Positions 1 through 9,767 of a stretch of 64,000 bases of DNA are shown here, piece by piece. Position 1 is the stretch's first letter. The number at the start of each line of letters is the position of its first letter. Under the pieces are notes generated by a model, which was not told the DNA's origin, did no database searches, and worked only from the letters and a program-made list of their open reading frames with translations. Both the position numbers and the translations under genes were made by a program. The stretch comes from Actinomyces sp. Marseille-P3109 (GTDB lineage Bacteria; Actinomycetota; Actinomycetes; Actinomycetales; Actinomycetaceae). The stretch spans positions 1,665,144-1,729,143 of the forward strand of contig NZ_OOHN01000008.1 in the NCBI RefSeq assembly GCF_900323545.1, in the 5' to 3' direction.

Positions 1-19
1 CCTTAGTGACCGCACCCCC

Positions 20-25
20 TAGGAT
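20..25 (+). promoter_or_regulatory. -10-like hexamer of trpS (leaderless start)
   Basis: TAGGAT lies 6 nt before the trpS ATG, so transcription would begin at or next to the start codon. The -35 region would fall at or before the window edge and cannot be judged. The GAGGG just before the ATG is too close to act as a ribosome binding site. Confidence 0.45.
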
Positions 26-31
26 GAGGGC

Positions 32-1144
32 ATGACTCAGACCCCTACCGCGGCCGAGGAGGCCCTGGCCAACGCCACCAATGAAGCCTCCCTGGCCCGA
101 TCGATCGCCCGCTCCGCAGAGATCGAGGCCGATATCGCCGTCAACCCCGGCCGCTACCGGATGTTCACCGGGGTGCGTCCCACAGGGAACATGCACCTGG
201 GCCACTACTTCGGCACCATGCACTCCTGGAAGACGATCCAGGACGCGGGCGTGGACACCTGGATCCTCGTGGCCGACTACCAGGTCATCACCGACCGCGA
301 CGGCGTCGGCCCCATCCGCGAACGCGTCCTGTCCCTGGTCACCGACGCCCTGGCCGTGGGCGTGGACCCGCAGCGCTCGACGATCTTCGCCCACTCGGCG
401 GTCCCGGCCCAGAACCAGCTGATGCTGCCCTTCCTGTCCCTGGTGACCGAGTCCGAGCTCCACCGCAACCCCACGGTGAAGTCCGAGCTGGAGGCCACCG
501 ACGGGCGCGCCATGAGCGGTCTGCTGCTCACCTACCCCGTCCACCAGGCCACCGACATTCTCTTCTGCCAGGCCAACCTCGTCCCCGTCGGCAAGGACCA
601 GCTCCCCCACCTGGAGCAGGCCCGGCTCATCGCCCAGCGCTTCGACAAGCGCTACGGGCGGGCCGTTAAGGACCACCCGGTCTTCCGCCGTCCCGAGGCC
701 CTGCTCAGCCAGGCCCCGATGCTGCTGGGCCTGGACGGGGAGAAGATGAGCAAGTCCCGCCGCAACACGATCGAGCTGGGCATGAGTGCCGATGAGACCG
801 CCAAGCTCCTCAAGAAGGCCAAGACGGACTCCGACCGCGTCATCACCTACGACCCCGCCGGACGCCCGGAGGTCTCCAACCTGCTGATGCTGGCCTCCCT
901 GTGCGGGGCGGGCACACCCGAGGAGATCGCCGAGCGCATCGGCGACGGCGGCGCCGGCACGCTCAAGAAGGTCACCACGGAGGCCGTCAACGAGTTCTTC
1001 GCCCCCGTCCGGGCCCGTCGCGCCGAGCTGGCCGCCAACGAGGACTACCTCCTGGAGGTCCTGGGGCAGGGCAACGCCCGGGCCAACGAGGTCGCTGCGA
1101 AGACGCTCGACGACGTCCGCACCGCCATGCACATGAACTACTGA
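32..1144 (+). CDS. trpS: tryptophan--tRNA ligase
   Basis: Cytosolic class I aminoacyl-tRNA synthetase that charges tRNA-Trp with tryptophan using ATP. The 370-aa protein has a Rossmann core with the HIGH-type motif in MHLGH near residue 54 and the KMSKS loop in GEKMSKS near residue 240, which together define the TrpRS/TyrRS class. The first 40 residues are an Ala/Glu-rich extension before the catalytic core begins at about RYRMFTGVRPTG. The ATG is preceded by a -10-like box rather than a Shine-Dalgarno sequence, suggesting a leaderless mRNA. A strong hairpin ends the unit downstream. The identification is secure; whether another trpS exists elsewhere cannot be told from this window. Confidence 0.95.
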   Translation: MTQTPTAAEEALANATNEASLARSIARSAEIEADIAVNPGRYRMFTGVRPTGNMHLGHYFGTMHSWKTIQDAGVDTWILVADYQVITDRDGVGPIRERVLSLVTDALAVGVDPQRSTIFAHSAVPAQNQLMLPFLSLVTESELHRNPTVKSELEATDGRAMSGLLLTYPVHQATDILFCQANLVPVGKDQLPHLEQARLIAQRFDKRYGRAVKDHPVFRRPEALLSQAPMLLGLDGEKMSKSRRNTIELGMSADETAKLLKKAKTDSDRVITYDPAGRPEVSNLLMLASLCGAGTPEEIAERIGDGGAGTLKKVTTEAVNEFFAPVRARRAELAANEDYLLEVLGQGNARANEVAAKTLDDVRTAMHMNY

Positions 1145-1192
1145 AGGCCATTGACAGCCGCAGACGGACACTGAGCCCGCGGCTCAACCGCC

Positions 1193-1233
1193 CCGATCGG
1201 CCCGGTTCGCGACGCGCGTACCGGGCCGATCGG
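1193..1233 (+). terminator. trpS terminator hairpin
   Basis: A perfect 14-bp GC-rich stem (1193-1206 pairing with 1220-1233) with a 13-nt loop sits 50 nt after the trpS stop. There is no clear U-tract, as is common for actinobacterial terminators. Confidence 0.7.
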
Positions 1234-1274
1234 CGTCGTGCGGTCGGATATGTGACTCGGGTCGTTTCTCACCG

Positions 1275-1280
1275 TAGTCT
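1275..1280 (+). promoter_or_regulatory. -10-like hexamer of glgE (leaderless start)
   Basis: TAGTCT is followed by 7 nt and then the GTG start of glgE, the spacing expected for a leaderless transcript. There is no Shine-Dalgarno sequence. A weak -35 candidate (GTGACT) lies 18 nt upstream. Confidence 0.45.
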
Positions 1281-1287
1281 TGCCCCT

Positions 1288-3462
1288 GTGACTCCTAACA
1301 CGACGCCCAAGGCCGGCAAGAAGCAGTCCACCCGTCCCTCCAAGTCCGCTGCCGCACCGACCGAGGCGCCCGCCCAGGCGCCTGAGTCAGCGTCCGTGAC
1401 GGATGCAGCGCCCGCATCGGCCGAACCGACCGTGGCGAGCGGACCGCAGCCGGCCCAGCACTCGCTGATCGGCCGGATCCCGGTCATCGAGGTCTTCCCC
1501 GTCGTCGAGGACGGGCGCTGGCCGGCCAAGGCCGTCGTCGGGGAGGTCATCCCGATCCGTGCCACCGTCTTCCGCGAGGGGCACGACCGCTACGGAGCCA
1601 CTGCAGTCCTGGTGCGCCCCGACGGCACAGACGGCCCCAGCGCCCGCATGCACGACATCGCCCCGGGCCTGGACCGCTACGAGGCCTCCCTGGCGCCGGA
1701 CGCCCCCGGGGACTGGCGCTTCCGCGTCGAGGGCTGGTCGGACCCGTACGCCACCTGGAGCCACGACGCCGGCATCAAGGTGCCGGCCGGCATCGACGTC
1801 GAGCTCATGCTCGAGGAGGGCGCCCGGGTCCTGGACCGGGCAGTGGCCGTCGAGGGCCGGGACGAGGAGGGCGTCAAGGCCCTCAACGACGCCGTGTGGA
1901 TCATGCGCGACCCCTCCAACCCCGTGAGCGACCGCCTGGCGGCCGGTCTGGCCGACTCGGTCAAGGCGGCCCTGGAGCGTCTGCCGCTGCGCGACCACGT
2001 CTCCCCCACCGCCGAGTACCCCCTCCAGGTGGACCGCGAGCGCGCCCTGACCGGCTCCTGGTATGAGATCTTCCCGCGCTCACTGGGCTCGGGGGTCAGT
2101 GAGGACGGCACCTGGCACTCGGGGACGCTGCGCAGCGCCGCCGAGCGCCTGGACCGCATCGCGGCCATGGGCTTCGACGTCCTCTACCTCACGCCGATCT
2201 CCCCGATCGGCACCACCAACCGCAAGGGCCGCAACAACACCCTGACGGCCCGGCCGGGGGATCCCGGCTCCCCCTACGGCATCGGCTCGCCCGACGGCGG
2301 CCACGACGCCATCCACCCCGACCTGGGCACCTTCGAGGACTTCGACGCCCTGGTGGCCCGCTCGCGCGAGCTGGGCATGGAGGTGGCCCTGGACCTGGCG
2401 CTCCAGTGCTCCCCGGACCACCCGTGGGTGGCCGAGCACCCCGAGTGGTTCACGGTCCTGGCCGACGGCTCCATCGCCTACGCGGAGAACCCGCCCAAGA
2501 AGTACCAGGACATCTACCCGCTCAACTTCGACAACGACCCCGAGGGCATCTACCAGGCCATCCTGGAGGTCGTGCGCACCTGGATCTCCCACGGGGTGAC
2601 GATCTTCCGAGTGGACAACCCCCACACCAAGCCCCTGGTCTTCTGGCAGCGGCTCATCGCCGAGATCCACGCCGAGTCCCCGGACGTGCTGTTCCTGGCC
2701 GAGGCCTTCACCCGCCCGGCCATGATGCGCGCCCTGGGCATGATCGGCTTCCACCAGTCCTACACGTACTTCGCCTGGCGCAACACCAAGGAAGAGCTCA
2801 TCGAGTACATGATGGAGCTCAGCAAGGACACCGCCCACCTGCTGCGCCCCGCCTTCTGGCCCACCACGCACGACATCCTCACGCCCTTCATGACCAACGG
2901 GAAGGTGCCGGCCTTCAAGCTGCGCGCCGTGCTGGCGGCCACGCTCTCACCGACCTGGGGCATCTACTCCGGCTACGAGCTGGCCGAGTCCACCCCGCGC
3001 CCGGGCTACGAGGAGCAGATCGACAACGAGAAGTACGAGTACAAGCCACGCGACTTCGCCGCCGCGCGCCGCAACGGCATCGAGGACCTGCTCACCCGTC
3101 TCAACGCCACCCGGGCCGCCCACCCGGCCCTGCGTCAGCTGCGGGACATCTACTTCCACCCCACCAGCGACAACCAGATCATCGCCTACTCCAAGCGGGT
3201 GGACGCCTTCCACAGCCCCACGGGCAAGGACGACGTCGTCCTGACCGTCGTCAACCTCGACCCGCACGGGGCCCGGGCCGGCGAAGTCTACCTCAACCTG
3301 GAGGCCCTGGGCCTGCCCGGCTGGGTCGACGCCTCACGCCCGGTCGTGCGGGTGACCGACGTGCTCACCGGGGACTCCTACGAGTGGTCGGGGCAGAACT
3401 ACGTGCGTCTTGATCCCTTCTCCGGGCAGGTCGCCCACGTCTTCTCCGTGGAGCCGCTATGA
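1288..3462 (+). CDS. glgE: alpha-1,4-glucan:maltose-1-phosphate maltosyltransferase GlgE
   Basis: GH13_3 enzyme that moves maltosyl units from maltose 1-phosphate to the non-reducing end of alpha-1,4-glucan, the polymerising step of the GlgE pathway. At 724 aa it is slightly longer than typical members because of a Lys/Ser/Ala-rich N-terminal tail of about 60 residues. An N-terminal beta-sandwich (about 70-190) precedes the barrel. The likely nucleophile is Asp443 in FRVDNPHTKP and the acid/base Glu472 in FLAEAFTRP, both as in known GlgE proteins. The frame stays open well upstream, over trpS; I chose the GTG that follows a -10-like box. The stop overlaps treS by 4 bp (ATGA), so the two genes are probably translationally coupled. 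Confidence 0.93.
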   Translation: MTPNTTPKAGKKQSTRPSKSAAAPTEAPAQAPESASVTDAAPASAEPTVASGPQPAQHSLIGRIPVIEVFPVVEDGRWPAKAVVGEVIPIRATVFREGHDRYGATAVLVRPDGTDGPSARMHDIAPGLDRYEASLAPDAPGDWRFRVEGWSDPYATWSHDAGIKVPAGIDVELMLEEGARVLDRAVAVEGRDEEGVKALNDAVWIMRDPSNPVSDRLAAGLADSVKAALERLPLRDHVSPTAEYPLQVDRERALTGSWYEIFPRSLGSGVSEDGTWHSGTLRSAAERLDRIAAMGFDVLYLTPISPIGTTNRKGRNNTLTARPGDPGSPYGIGSPDGGHDAIHPDLGTFEDFDALVARSRELGMEVALDLALQCSPDHPWVAEHPEWFTVLADGSIAYAENPPKKYQDIYPLNFDNDPEGIYQAILEVVRTWISHGVTIFRVDNPHTKPLVFWQRLIAEIHAESPDVLFLAEAFTRPAMMRALGMIGFHQSYTYFAWRNTKEELIEYMMELSKDTAHLLRPAFWPTTHDILTPFMTNGKVPAFKLRAVLAATLSPTWGIYSGYELAESTPRPGYEEQIDNEKYEYKPRDFAAARRNGIEDLLTRLNATRAAHPALRQLRDIYFHPTSDNQIIAYSKRVDAFHSPTGKDDVVLTVVNLDPHGARAGEVYLNLEALGLPGWVDASRPVVRVTDVLTGDSYEWSGQNYVRLDPFSGQVAHVFSVEPL

Positions 3463-5399
3463 GCACGGACCCGATGCCCACCGGCAGCGAGGTTCCGGCT
3501 GCGGCGCCCGCCGTCACGCCCATGCAGCCGGGCCAGCCCGGCCCCTTCGCTCAGCCAGCCCCGGCGACGGCCCCGGTGGCAGCCCAGATGGCGGCGATAC
3601 CCACGCCCAGCGGCGGGATCCCCATGCCGATGACGGTCGCGCCGCCGATCCCCGGAGTTCCGGTCCTGCCCGCCCAGGCCCGCCCCGGCATCAGCGCGGA
3701 CCCCGAGTGGTTCCGCACGGCCGTCTTCTACGAGGCGCTGCTGCGCTCCTTCGCCGACTCCGACGGCGACGGGATCGGTGACCTGCGCGGGCTCATCTCC
3801 CGTCTGGACTACCTGGCGTGGCTGGGTGTGGACTGCGTGTGGATCCCGCCCTTCTATCCCTCGCCCATCCGCGACGGCGGCTACGACATCTCCGACTACA
3901 CGGCCATCGATCCGCGCTACGGGACGATGGAGGACTTCCGCGAGCTGGTCCACCAGGCCCATCAGCGCGGGATCCGGATCGTCGTCGATATGGTCGTCAA
4001 CCACACCTCGGACGCCCATCCCTGGTTCCAGGCCTCCCGCTCGGACCCCGAGGGCCCCTACGGGGACTTCTACGTGTGGGCCGACGACGACTCCGGCTAC
4101 GACGACGCCCGCATCATCTTCGTGGACACCGAGGAGTCCAACTGGGCCTACGACGTCGAGCGCGGCCAGTTCTACTGGCACCGCTTCTTCTCCCACCAGC
4201 CCGACCTCAACTACCGCAACCCGGCGGTCATCGAGGCGATCCACGACGTCATCCGCTTCTGGGCGCGCACCGGGGTGGACGGCTTCCGCCTCGACGCCGT
4301 CCCCTACCTGACCGAGTCGGAGGGCACCAACTGCGAGAACCTGCCCGGCACCCATGAGATCATCGCGGGCATCCGCGAGATGCTCGACCGGGAGTTCCCC
4401 GGGACCATCACGCTGGCCGAGGCCAACCAGTGGCCCGAGGACGTCGTGGAGTACTTCGGCACCGAGGAGGCGCCCGAGTGCACCATGTGCTTCCACTTCC
4501 CGGTCATGCCGCGCATCTTCTACGCACTGCGGCAGGGCTCGGCCGAGGCCATCCGCTGGGTGCTGGAGAGGACCCCCGACATCCCCGCCCACGGGCAGTG
4601 GGGGACCTTCCTGCGCAATCACGATGAGCTGACCCTGGAGATGGTCACCGACGCCGAGCGCGACCAGATGTACGCCTGGTACGCCCCCGAGGAGCGCATG
4701 CGCGCCAACATCGGGATCCGGCGCCGCCTGGCCCCACTCCTAGACGCCTCGCGCGCCGAGGTGGAGCTGGCCTACGCCCTGCTCCTGTCGCTGCCGGGAA
4801 GTCCCTGTCTCTACTACGGCGACGAGATCGGCATGGGCGAGAACATCTGGCTGGAGGACCGCGACGCCGTGCGCACCCCCATGCAGTGGGACGACTCCCC
4901 CAACATGGGCTTCTCCTCAGTGGTCGACCCGGGCGCCCTGACGCTTCCGCTCATCCAGGCCCCCGGCTACGCGCACCTGACGGTGGCCACTGAGATGGCC
5001 CGGCCCGACTCGCTGCTGCAGTTCACCCGGCGGATCCTGCACCTGCGCCGCGCCCATCCCGTGCTGGGTCGCGGGAACTTCCTCCTACGCCCCACCAGCG
5101 ATGACGCCGTCCTGGCGCACACGCGCTGCGACGAGGCGCCGGTGGAGGGGGCAGAGACCCTTCTGTGCGTCTCCAACCTCTCGGCCACCCCCCGGTCGGT
5201 GACGATCGAGGTTCCTGAGCTGGCGGGCAGGGGCACCACGGATCTGTTCGGGGGCTGCGCCTTCCCGCCCGTTGACGAGCGCGGCCGCCTCACCCTGACG
5301 CTGGGAGCGCGCGGATACTACTGGCTGTCCGTTGACCGGACTGAGCCCGACGACGCCCCCCAGGGCGACCACGACAACCACCCGACCGAGGAAGTCTGA
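3459..5399 (+). CDS. treS: trehalose synthase (maltose/trehalose isomerase) TreS
   Basis: GH13_16 enzyme that interconverts trehalose and maltose; in this pathway it supplies maltose for maltokinase. The 646-aa protein has a Pro/Ala/Met-rich N-terminal extension of about 75 residues before the barrel starts at DPEWFRTAVFYE. The catalytic triad is visible: Asp279 (GFRLDAVPYL), Glu321 (LAEANQ) and Asp389 (RNHDEL). A C-terminal beta domain ends near residue 625. The start ATG overlaps the glgE stop and the stop overlaps the maltokinase start (TGATG), so glgE-treS-mak form one tight operon. TreS is a separate protein from maltokinase here, whereas some actinobacteria carry a TreS-Mak fusion. Confidence 0.94.
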   Translation: MSTDPMPTGSEVPAAAPAVTPMQPGQPGPFAQPAPATAPVAAQMAAIPTPSGGIPMPMTVAPPIPGVPVLPAQARPGISADPEWFRTAVFYEALLRSFADSDGDGIGDLRGLISRLDYLAWLGVDCVWIPPFYPSPIRDGGYDISDYTAIDPRYGTMEDFRELVHQAHQRGIRIVVDMVVNHTSDAHPWFQASRSDPEGPYGDFYVWADDDSGYDDARIIFVDTEESNWAYDVERGQFYWHRFFSHQPDLNYRNPAVIEAIHDVIRFWARTGVDGFRLDAVPYLTESEGTNCENLPGTHEIIAGIREMLDREFPGTITLAEANQWPEDVVEYFGTEEAPECTMCFHFPVMPRIFYALRQGSAEAIRWVLERTPDIPAHGQWGTFLRNHDELTLEMVTDAERDQMYAWYAPEERMRANIGIRRRLAPLLDASRAEVELAYALLLSLPGSPCLYYGDEIGMGENIWLEDRDAVRTPMQWDDSPNMGFSSVVDPGALTLPLIQAPGYAHLTVATEMARPDSLLQFTRRILHLRRAHPVLGRGNFLLRPTSDDAVLAHTRCDEAPVEGAETLLCVSNLSATPRSVTIEVPELAGRGTTDLFGGCAFPPVDERGRLTLTLGARGYYWLSVDRTEPDDAPQGDHDNHPTEEV

Positions 5400-7012
5400 T
5401 GCCAAACGAACCGATCTCCGCCGCACCGCAGCCCGCCACCGTGCCGGCACACTCCCTGCGCAGCGCCCAGGCCCCGTCGACCTGGCCCACCAATGCCGAG
5501 ATCCTGGCGGCCCTGGGCCCGTGGATGCTTGAGCGCCGCTGGTTCCCACTCAAGGGGGACGCCGCACCGCCCCTGGGCTCCCTGCGCGTGATCGCAACCT
5601 GGGAGCCGGAGGAGGGGGTGCGAGACCTTGTCATAGCCGCACCGCGGGGCGACAGCGGGCACGGTGAGCACACCGGGCACAGTGGGCGCGCCCGGAGCGC
5701 CGTGCTGCTGCACGTACCGGTGGTCCTGGAGGCCGCCGAGGCGCTCGACTCCTTCGCCACCCCCGGTGAGGCACCCGGCAACCACGGCCTGCTGGTGACC
5801 ACCGGCTCTCAGGGGTCACCCACGCAGGTGGCGCTCGTCGACGGCGCCCACCACCCGGCCTTCTGGCGGGCCTGGGCCCTGAGCACGCTGAAGGCGGGCA
5901 CCGTCCTGGACGAGGCCGGAGCCCTGGCCATCGCCCAGCGGGCGCCGAGGCTGCGGGTGACCACCGGGGAGCAGTCCAACACCTCCGTCATCCTGCCGGC
6001 CCCTTCCGACCCCGCCGAGGCTCTTGGGGAGCAGGACGCCGCCACCGGTGACCTCATCGTCAAGCTCCTGCGGGTCCTGGAGCACGGGCGCAATCCCGAC
6101 GTGGAGCTGTCGGTGGCCCTGGCCCGCAGCGGCTGGGACCGGGTGCCCACGCCGGTGGCCTGGTCCACCATGACCTGGACGCGCATGGGCGGCTGCGGCC
6201 AGCCCGCCCTGGAGGAGTCCACCGACTCGGCCGTGGCCTGCAGCTTCGTCCCCCGCGCCGACGACGGCTTCGAGCTGTTCTGCTCACTGGCCTCCACCGA
6301 CGACGTCGACGGACCGGTGCGGGCCCGCGCCGTGGAGCTGGCCCGGGATCTGGGACGCACGACCGCGCAGATGCACCACCACCTGGCCGCCTCCCTGGGC
6401 ACGAGCCGGCCGCCAACGCCGACCGAGCTCGCCGCCTCCCTGCGCAAGCGCGCCCGGTGGGCGCTGGAGGAGGTGCCCGAGCTCTCCGGGCACATCCGGG
6501 CCCTGGAGCTCAAGGTGGAGCAGACCATGGAGCGGCTCGAGGCGCTCGAGGCCCTGGAGCCGGCCACCCGCATCCACGGCGACTACCACCTGGGGCAGGT
6601 GCTTCACGAGATCGGCGGCCAGCAGCGCTGGTACGTCCTGGACTTCGAGGGCGAGCCCCTGCGCCCCCTGGCCCAGCGCTCCGACCCCGACCTGCCGGCC
6701 CGGGACGTGGCCGGCATGCTGCGCTCCTTCGACTACGCCGCCGCCGTGGGCAAGGCACCCCACCCCGATTGGCTCCCCGCCGTGCGCTCCGCCTTCGAGG
6801 ACGGCTACCGCCAGGCGCGTCAAGAGCCCGCCCCCGAGACCGCCGCACCGGCCGAGGGACGGGACACCGACTCGCGCCGCACGGTCCTGACCTGCCTGGA
6901 GCTCGACAAGGCGCTGTACGAGGCGGTCTACGAGGCCCGCAATCGTCCCGACTGGCTGAGCATCCCCGTGGCAGGGATCGAGTCGGTCCTGAACGACTCC
7001 ACGGAGGGCTGA
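5399..7012 (+). CDS. mak: maltokinase
   Basis: Phosphorylates maltose to maltose 1-phosphate with ATP, making the GlgE substrate. The fold is that of aminoglycoside-phosphotransferase-like kinases: an N-terminal cap (about 20-130), an N-lobe, and a C-lobe with the catalytic motif [10 protein letters not shown] near residue 395 and the metal-binding DFEGEPLRP near residue 417, both typical of Pep2/Mak proteins. At 537 aa it is somewhat longer than the roughly 455-aa mycobacterial enzyme; the extra length is mostly a variable Ala/Glu-rich stretch near residue 480 and N-terminal additions. Its ATG overlaps the treS TGA by one base. An 88-bp gap separates it from glgB. Confidence 0.92.
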   Translation: MPNEPISAAPQPATVPAHSLRSAQAPSTWPTNAEILAALGPWMLERRWFPLKGDAAPPLGSLRVIATWEPEEGVRDLVIAAPRGDSGHGEHTGHSGRARSAVLLHVPVVLEAAEALDSFATPGEAPGNHGLLVTTGSQGSPTQVALVDGAHHPAFWRAWALSTLKAGTVLDEAGALAIAQRAPRLRVTTGEQSNTSVILPAPSDPAEALGEQDAATGDLIVKLLRVLEHGRNPDVELSVALARSGWDRVPTPVAWSTMTWTRMGGCGQPALEESTDSAVACSFVPRADDGFELFCSLASTDDVDGPVRARAVELARDLGRTTAQMHHHLAASLGTSRPPTPTELAASLRKRARWALEEVPELSGHIRALELKVEQTMERLEALEALEPATRIHGDYHLGQVLHEIGGQQRWYVLDFEGEPLRPLAQRSDPDLPARDVAGMLRSFDYAAAVGKAPHPDWLPAVRSAFEDGYRQARQEPAPETAAPAEGRDTDSRRTVLTCLELDKALYEAVYEARNRPDWLSIPVAGIESVLNDSTEG

Positions 7013-7100
7013 GCACGGAGAGATCTCTTGTCCCCATCATCCCCAACGGTTCGACGTCCAAAAGCACCCACTAATCACCGACGCATGGAAGAGTTGCTGT

Positions 7101-9335
7101 ATGAGCGCCAACACACCTGAGAACGACCCCAGTCCCGCAGCCCCGGCCGACCTCGCCCCCGCCCCCGTGGACCCCTGGGTTCTGGCCGACGTCGCTTACG
7201 CGCGCTACCACGACCCGCACGAGGTCCTGGGGGCCCACGTGGGCGAGGACGGCGTCACCGTCCGCACCGTCCGCCACCTGGCCGACAACGTCGTCGTCGT
7301 CACCAAGGACGGCACCTTCCCGGCTGCCCATGAGCAGGACGGCGTGTGGGTCGCGGTCCTGCCGGGCCAGGAGGTCCCCGACTACCGCATCAAGGTCACC
7401 TACGGCGACGAGACCACCACCGTCGACGACCCCTACCGCTACATGCCGACCCTGGGCGAGATGGACACCTACCTCATCTCCGAGGGCCGCCACGAGGAGC
7501 TGTGGGAGGTCCTGGGAGCCCACGTCAAGCACTACGACGGCCCCATGGGCGAGGTCGAGGGAACCGCCTTCGCGGTGTGGGCCCCCAACGCCCGTGCCGT
7601 GCGCGTCGTCGGCGACTTCAACTACTGGGACGGCACCGCCACCGCGATGCGCTCGTTGGGCGCCTCGGGCGTGTGGGAGCTCTTCGTCCCCGGCGTCGGC
7701 GTGGGTGCGCGCTACAAGTTCGAGATCTGCTTCGCCGACGGCTCCTGGCACCAGAAGGCCGACCCGATGGCCCGCGCCACCGAGGTCCCTCCGGCCACCG
7801 CCTCGGTGGTGACCGACCAGTTCCACGAGTGGGGGGACCAGGAGTGGATGGCCAAGCGCGCCACCACCGACCCCCACAACGGCCCGATGAGCATCTACGA
7901 GGTCCACGTCGGCTCGTGGCGCCAGGGACTGGGCTTCCGCGGTCTGGCCGACGAGCTGGTCCCCTATGTCAAGGAGGCCGGCTTCACCCACGTCGAGTTC
8001 CTGCCCGTGGCCGAGCACCCCTTCGGGGGCTCCTGGGGATACCAGGTCACCAGCTACTACGCGCCCACCTCGCGCTTCGGCACCCCGGACGACTTCCGTT
8101 ACCTGGTGGACCAGCTCCACCAGGCCGGCATCGGTGTCATCCTGGACTGGGTGCCCGCGCACTTCCCCAAGGACGAGTGGGCCCTGGCCCGCTTCGACGG
8201 CACTCCGCTCTACGAGGACCCCGACCCGCAGCGCGGCGAGCACCCGGACTGGGGCACCTACGTGTTCAACTTCGGACGCAACGAGGTGCGCAACTTCCTG
8301 GTCGCCAACGCCCTGTACTGGCTCCAGGAGTTCCACGCCGACGGCCTGCGCGTCGACGCCGTGGCCTCCATGCTCTACCTGGACTACTCGCGCCAGGACG
8401 GCCAGTGGCACCCCAACCAGTTCGGCGGCCGCGAGCACCTGGAGGCCATCAGCTTCCTGCAGGAGGCCACCGCCACCGCCTACCGCAAGAACCCCGGCAT
8501 CATCATGGCCGCTGAGGAGTCCACGGCCTGGCCCGGCGTGACCGCCCCCACCGAGTACGGGGGCCTGGGCTTCGGCCTGAAGTGGAACATGGGGTGGATG
8601 AACGACACCCTGCGCTATCTCTCCGAGGACCCGGTCAACCGCCGCTACCACCACGGTGAGCTGACCTTCTCCCTCGTCTACGCCTTCTCCGAGCAGTTCA
8701 TCCTGCCCCTGAGCCACGACGAGGTCGTCCACGGCAAGGGCTCCCTGCTGTCCAAGATGCCCGGAGACCCCTGGCAGGAGCTGGCGGGTCTGCGAGCCCT
8801 GTACGCCTACCAGTGGTCCCACCCCGGCAAGCAGCTGCTGTTCATGGGCCAGGAGTTCGGGCAGGGAACCGAGTGGAACGCGGACAGCTCCCTGGACTGG
8901 TGGATCCTGGACGACCCGGGCCACCAGGGCCTGCTCGCCCTGGTCAGCGACCTCAACCAGCTCTACCGGAAGTCGCCGGCCCTGTGGTCGGAGGACTTCT
9001 CCCACCGGGGCTTCGAGTGGATCGAGGCCGGCGACGGCGACCACAACGTCCTGTCCTACCTGCGCAAGGGAACCGACGCCGACGGCAGGGCCGACCTCAT
9101 GGTCTGCATCATTAACTTCGCCGGGACCCCGCACGAGGGCTACCGGGTGGGCCTGCCCTTCTCCGGGGACTGGGAGGAGGTCCTCAACACCGACTCCGAG
9201 GAGTACGGTGGATCCGGCGTGGGCAACCTGGGTCAGGTCGAGGCCGAGGACCTGCCCTGGAACGGGCGCCCGGCCTCGGTGCGGCTGCGGGTCCCCCCGA
9301 TGGGTGCGGTCTTCCTGCGCCCCGCCCGGGACTGA
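7101..9335 (+). CDS. glgB: 1,4-alpha-glucan branching enzyme
   Basis: GH13_9 enzyme that introduces alpha-1,6 branches into linear glucan made by GlgE. The 744-aa protein has two N-terminal beta-sandwich domains (about 30-130 and 140-240), the barrel, and a C-terminal beta domain. Expected catalytic residues are Asp419 ([10 protein letters not shown]), Glu472 ([11 protein letters not shown]) and Asp540 ([11 protein letters not shown]). The ATG follows a modest AAGAG element. It lies 88 bp after maltokinase and is probably in the same transcription unit, since no terminator-like hairpin is seen between them; a strong hairpin follows the gene. No glgA or glgC occurs in the window, consistent with GlgE providing the polymer. 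Confidence 0.95.
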   Translation: MSANTPENDPSPAAPADLAPAPVDPWVLADVAYARYHDPHEVLGAHVGEDGVTVRTVRHLADNVVVVTKDGTFPAAHEQDGVWVAVLPGQEVPDYRIKVTYGDETTTVDDPYRYMPTLGEMDTYLISEGRHEELWEVLGAHVKHYDGPMGEVEGTAFAVWAPNARAVRVVGDFNYWDGTATAMRSLGASGVWELFVPGVGVGARYKFEICFADGSWHQKADPMARATEVPPATASVVTDQFHEWGDQEWMAKRATTDPHNGPMSIYEVHVGSWRQGLGFRGLADELVPYVKEAGFTHVEFLPVAEHPFGGSWGYQVTSYYAPTSRFGTPDDFRYLVDQLHQAGIGVILDWVPAHFPKDEWALARFDGTPLYEDPDPQRGEHPDWGTYVFNFGRNEVRNFLVANALYWLQEFHADGLRVDAVASMLYLDYSRQDGQWHPNQFGGREHLEAISFLQEATATAYRKNPGIIMAAEESTAWPGVTAPTEYGGLGFGLKWNMGWMNDTLRYLSEDPVNRRYHHGELTFSLVYAFSEQFILPLSHDEVVHGKGSLLSKMPGDPWQELAGLRALYAYQWSHPGKQLLFMGQEFGQGTEWNADSSLDWWILDDPGHQGLLALVSDLNQLYRKSPALWSEDFSHRGFEWIEAGDGDHNVLSYLRKGTDADGRADLMVCIINFAGTPHEGYRVGLPFSGDWEEVLNTDSEEYGGSGVGNLGQVEAEDLPWNGRPASVRLRVPPMGAVFLRPARD

Positions 9336-9767
9336 TAGGGACTGACGGGCTGATACGGGCGCGCTGCCCGGCTGTGCCCGCCTGAGGCGGCGAGCCCCGG
9401 CGGGGGTGGGAGACATGAGGACTCTCCCACCCCCGCTGCGTCGTCCGACCATGTTCTCCCGGACCTGATCCGGATAGCTCGGTCTGACATACGCCGTCGT
9501 GACGAGTTCCCTTGTGATCGGGGCACGGCGGCGACGGTGTCGAGCCCCAGGGCGGAGACGAGCACCGAGGTGATCACAACCTTGAGCACCACCCGGCACT
9601 ACGGTCTATGAACCGGTAGTCTGAGCCTGTCTCGCACTGGGGCGCGGCCACCGTTGCCCTGTGTCCCCATACAGGCTGGGCGGCCCGGCTCTCGTCGATG
9701 TACGCTTTTTCAGTCCACTGCAACCTCCTTGCAGTCGGCGACCACGAAGCCTGACAAGGGAAGAAGA
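9336..9767 (+). other. Intergenic region between glgB and glgP
   Basis: 432 bp without a credible gene. It contains the glgB terminator hairpin, a TACGCT box at 9701-9706 that could be the glgP -10 element, and a 7-bp inverted repeat (9717-9735, arms ACTGCAA/TTGCAGT, 5-nt spacer) in the presumed glgP leader that could be an operator or a small hairpin. A second -10-like TAGTCT at 9616-9621 is not followed by an obvious gene. Confidence 0.5.
9400..9436 (+). terminator. glgB terminator hairpin
   Basis: A perfect 14-bp stem (9400-9413 with 9423-9436) and a 9-nt loop, 65 nt after the glgB stop codon, with no T-run. Confidence 0.7.

Noticed and set aside
901..1287. Longer GlgE frame starting inside trpS
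   Set aside because: The upstream part is the trpS gene read in another frame and does not look like GlgE. The GTG at 1288 follows a -10-like box and gives a normal length.
7071..9599. 842-codon minus-strand frame opposite glgB
   Set aside because: It is the antisense shadow of a GC-rich gene: low-complexity Gly/Val/Asp/Leu composition and no family motif, while glgB on the plus strand is unmistakable.
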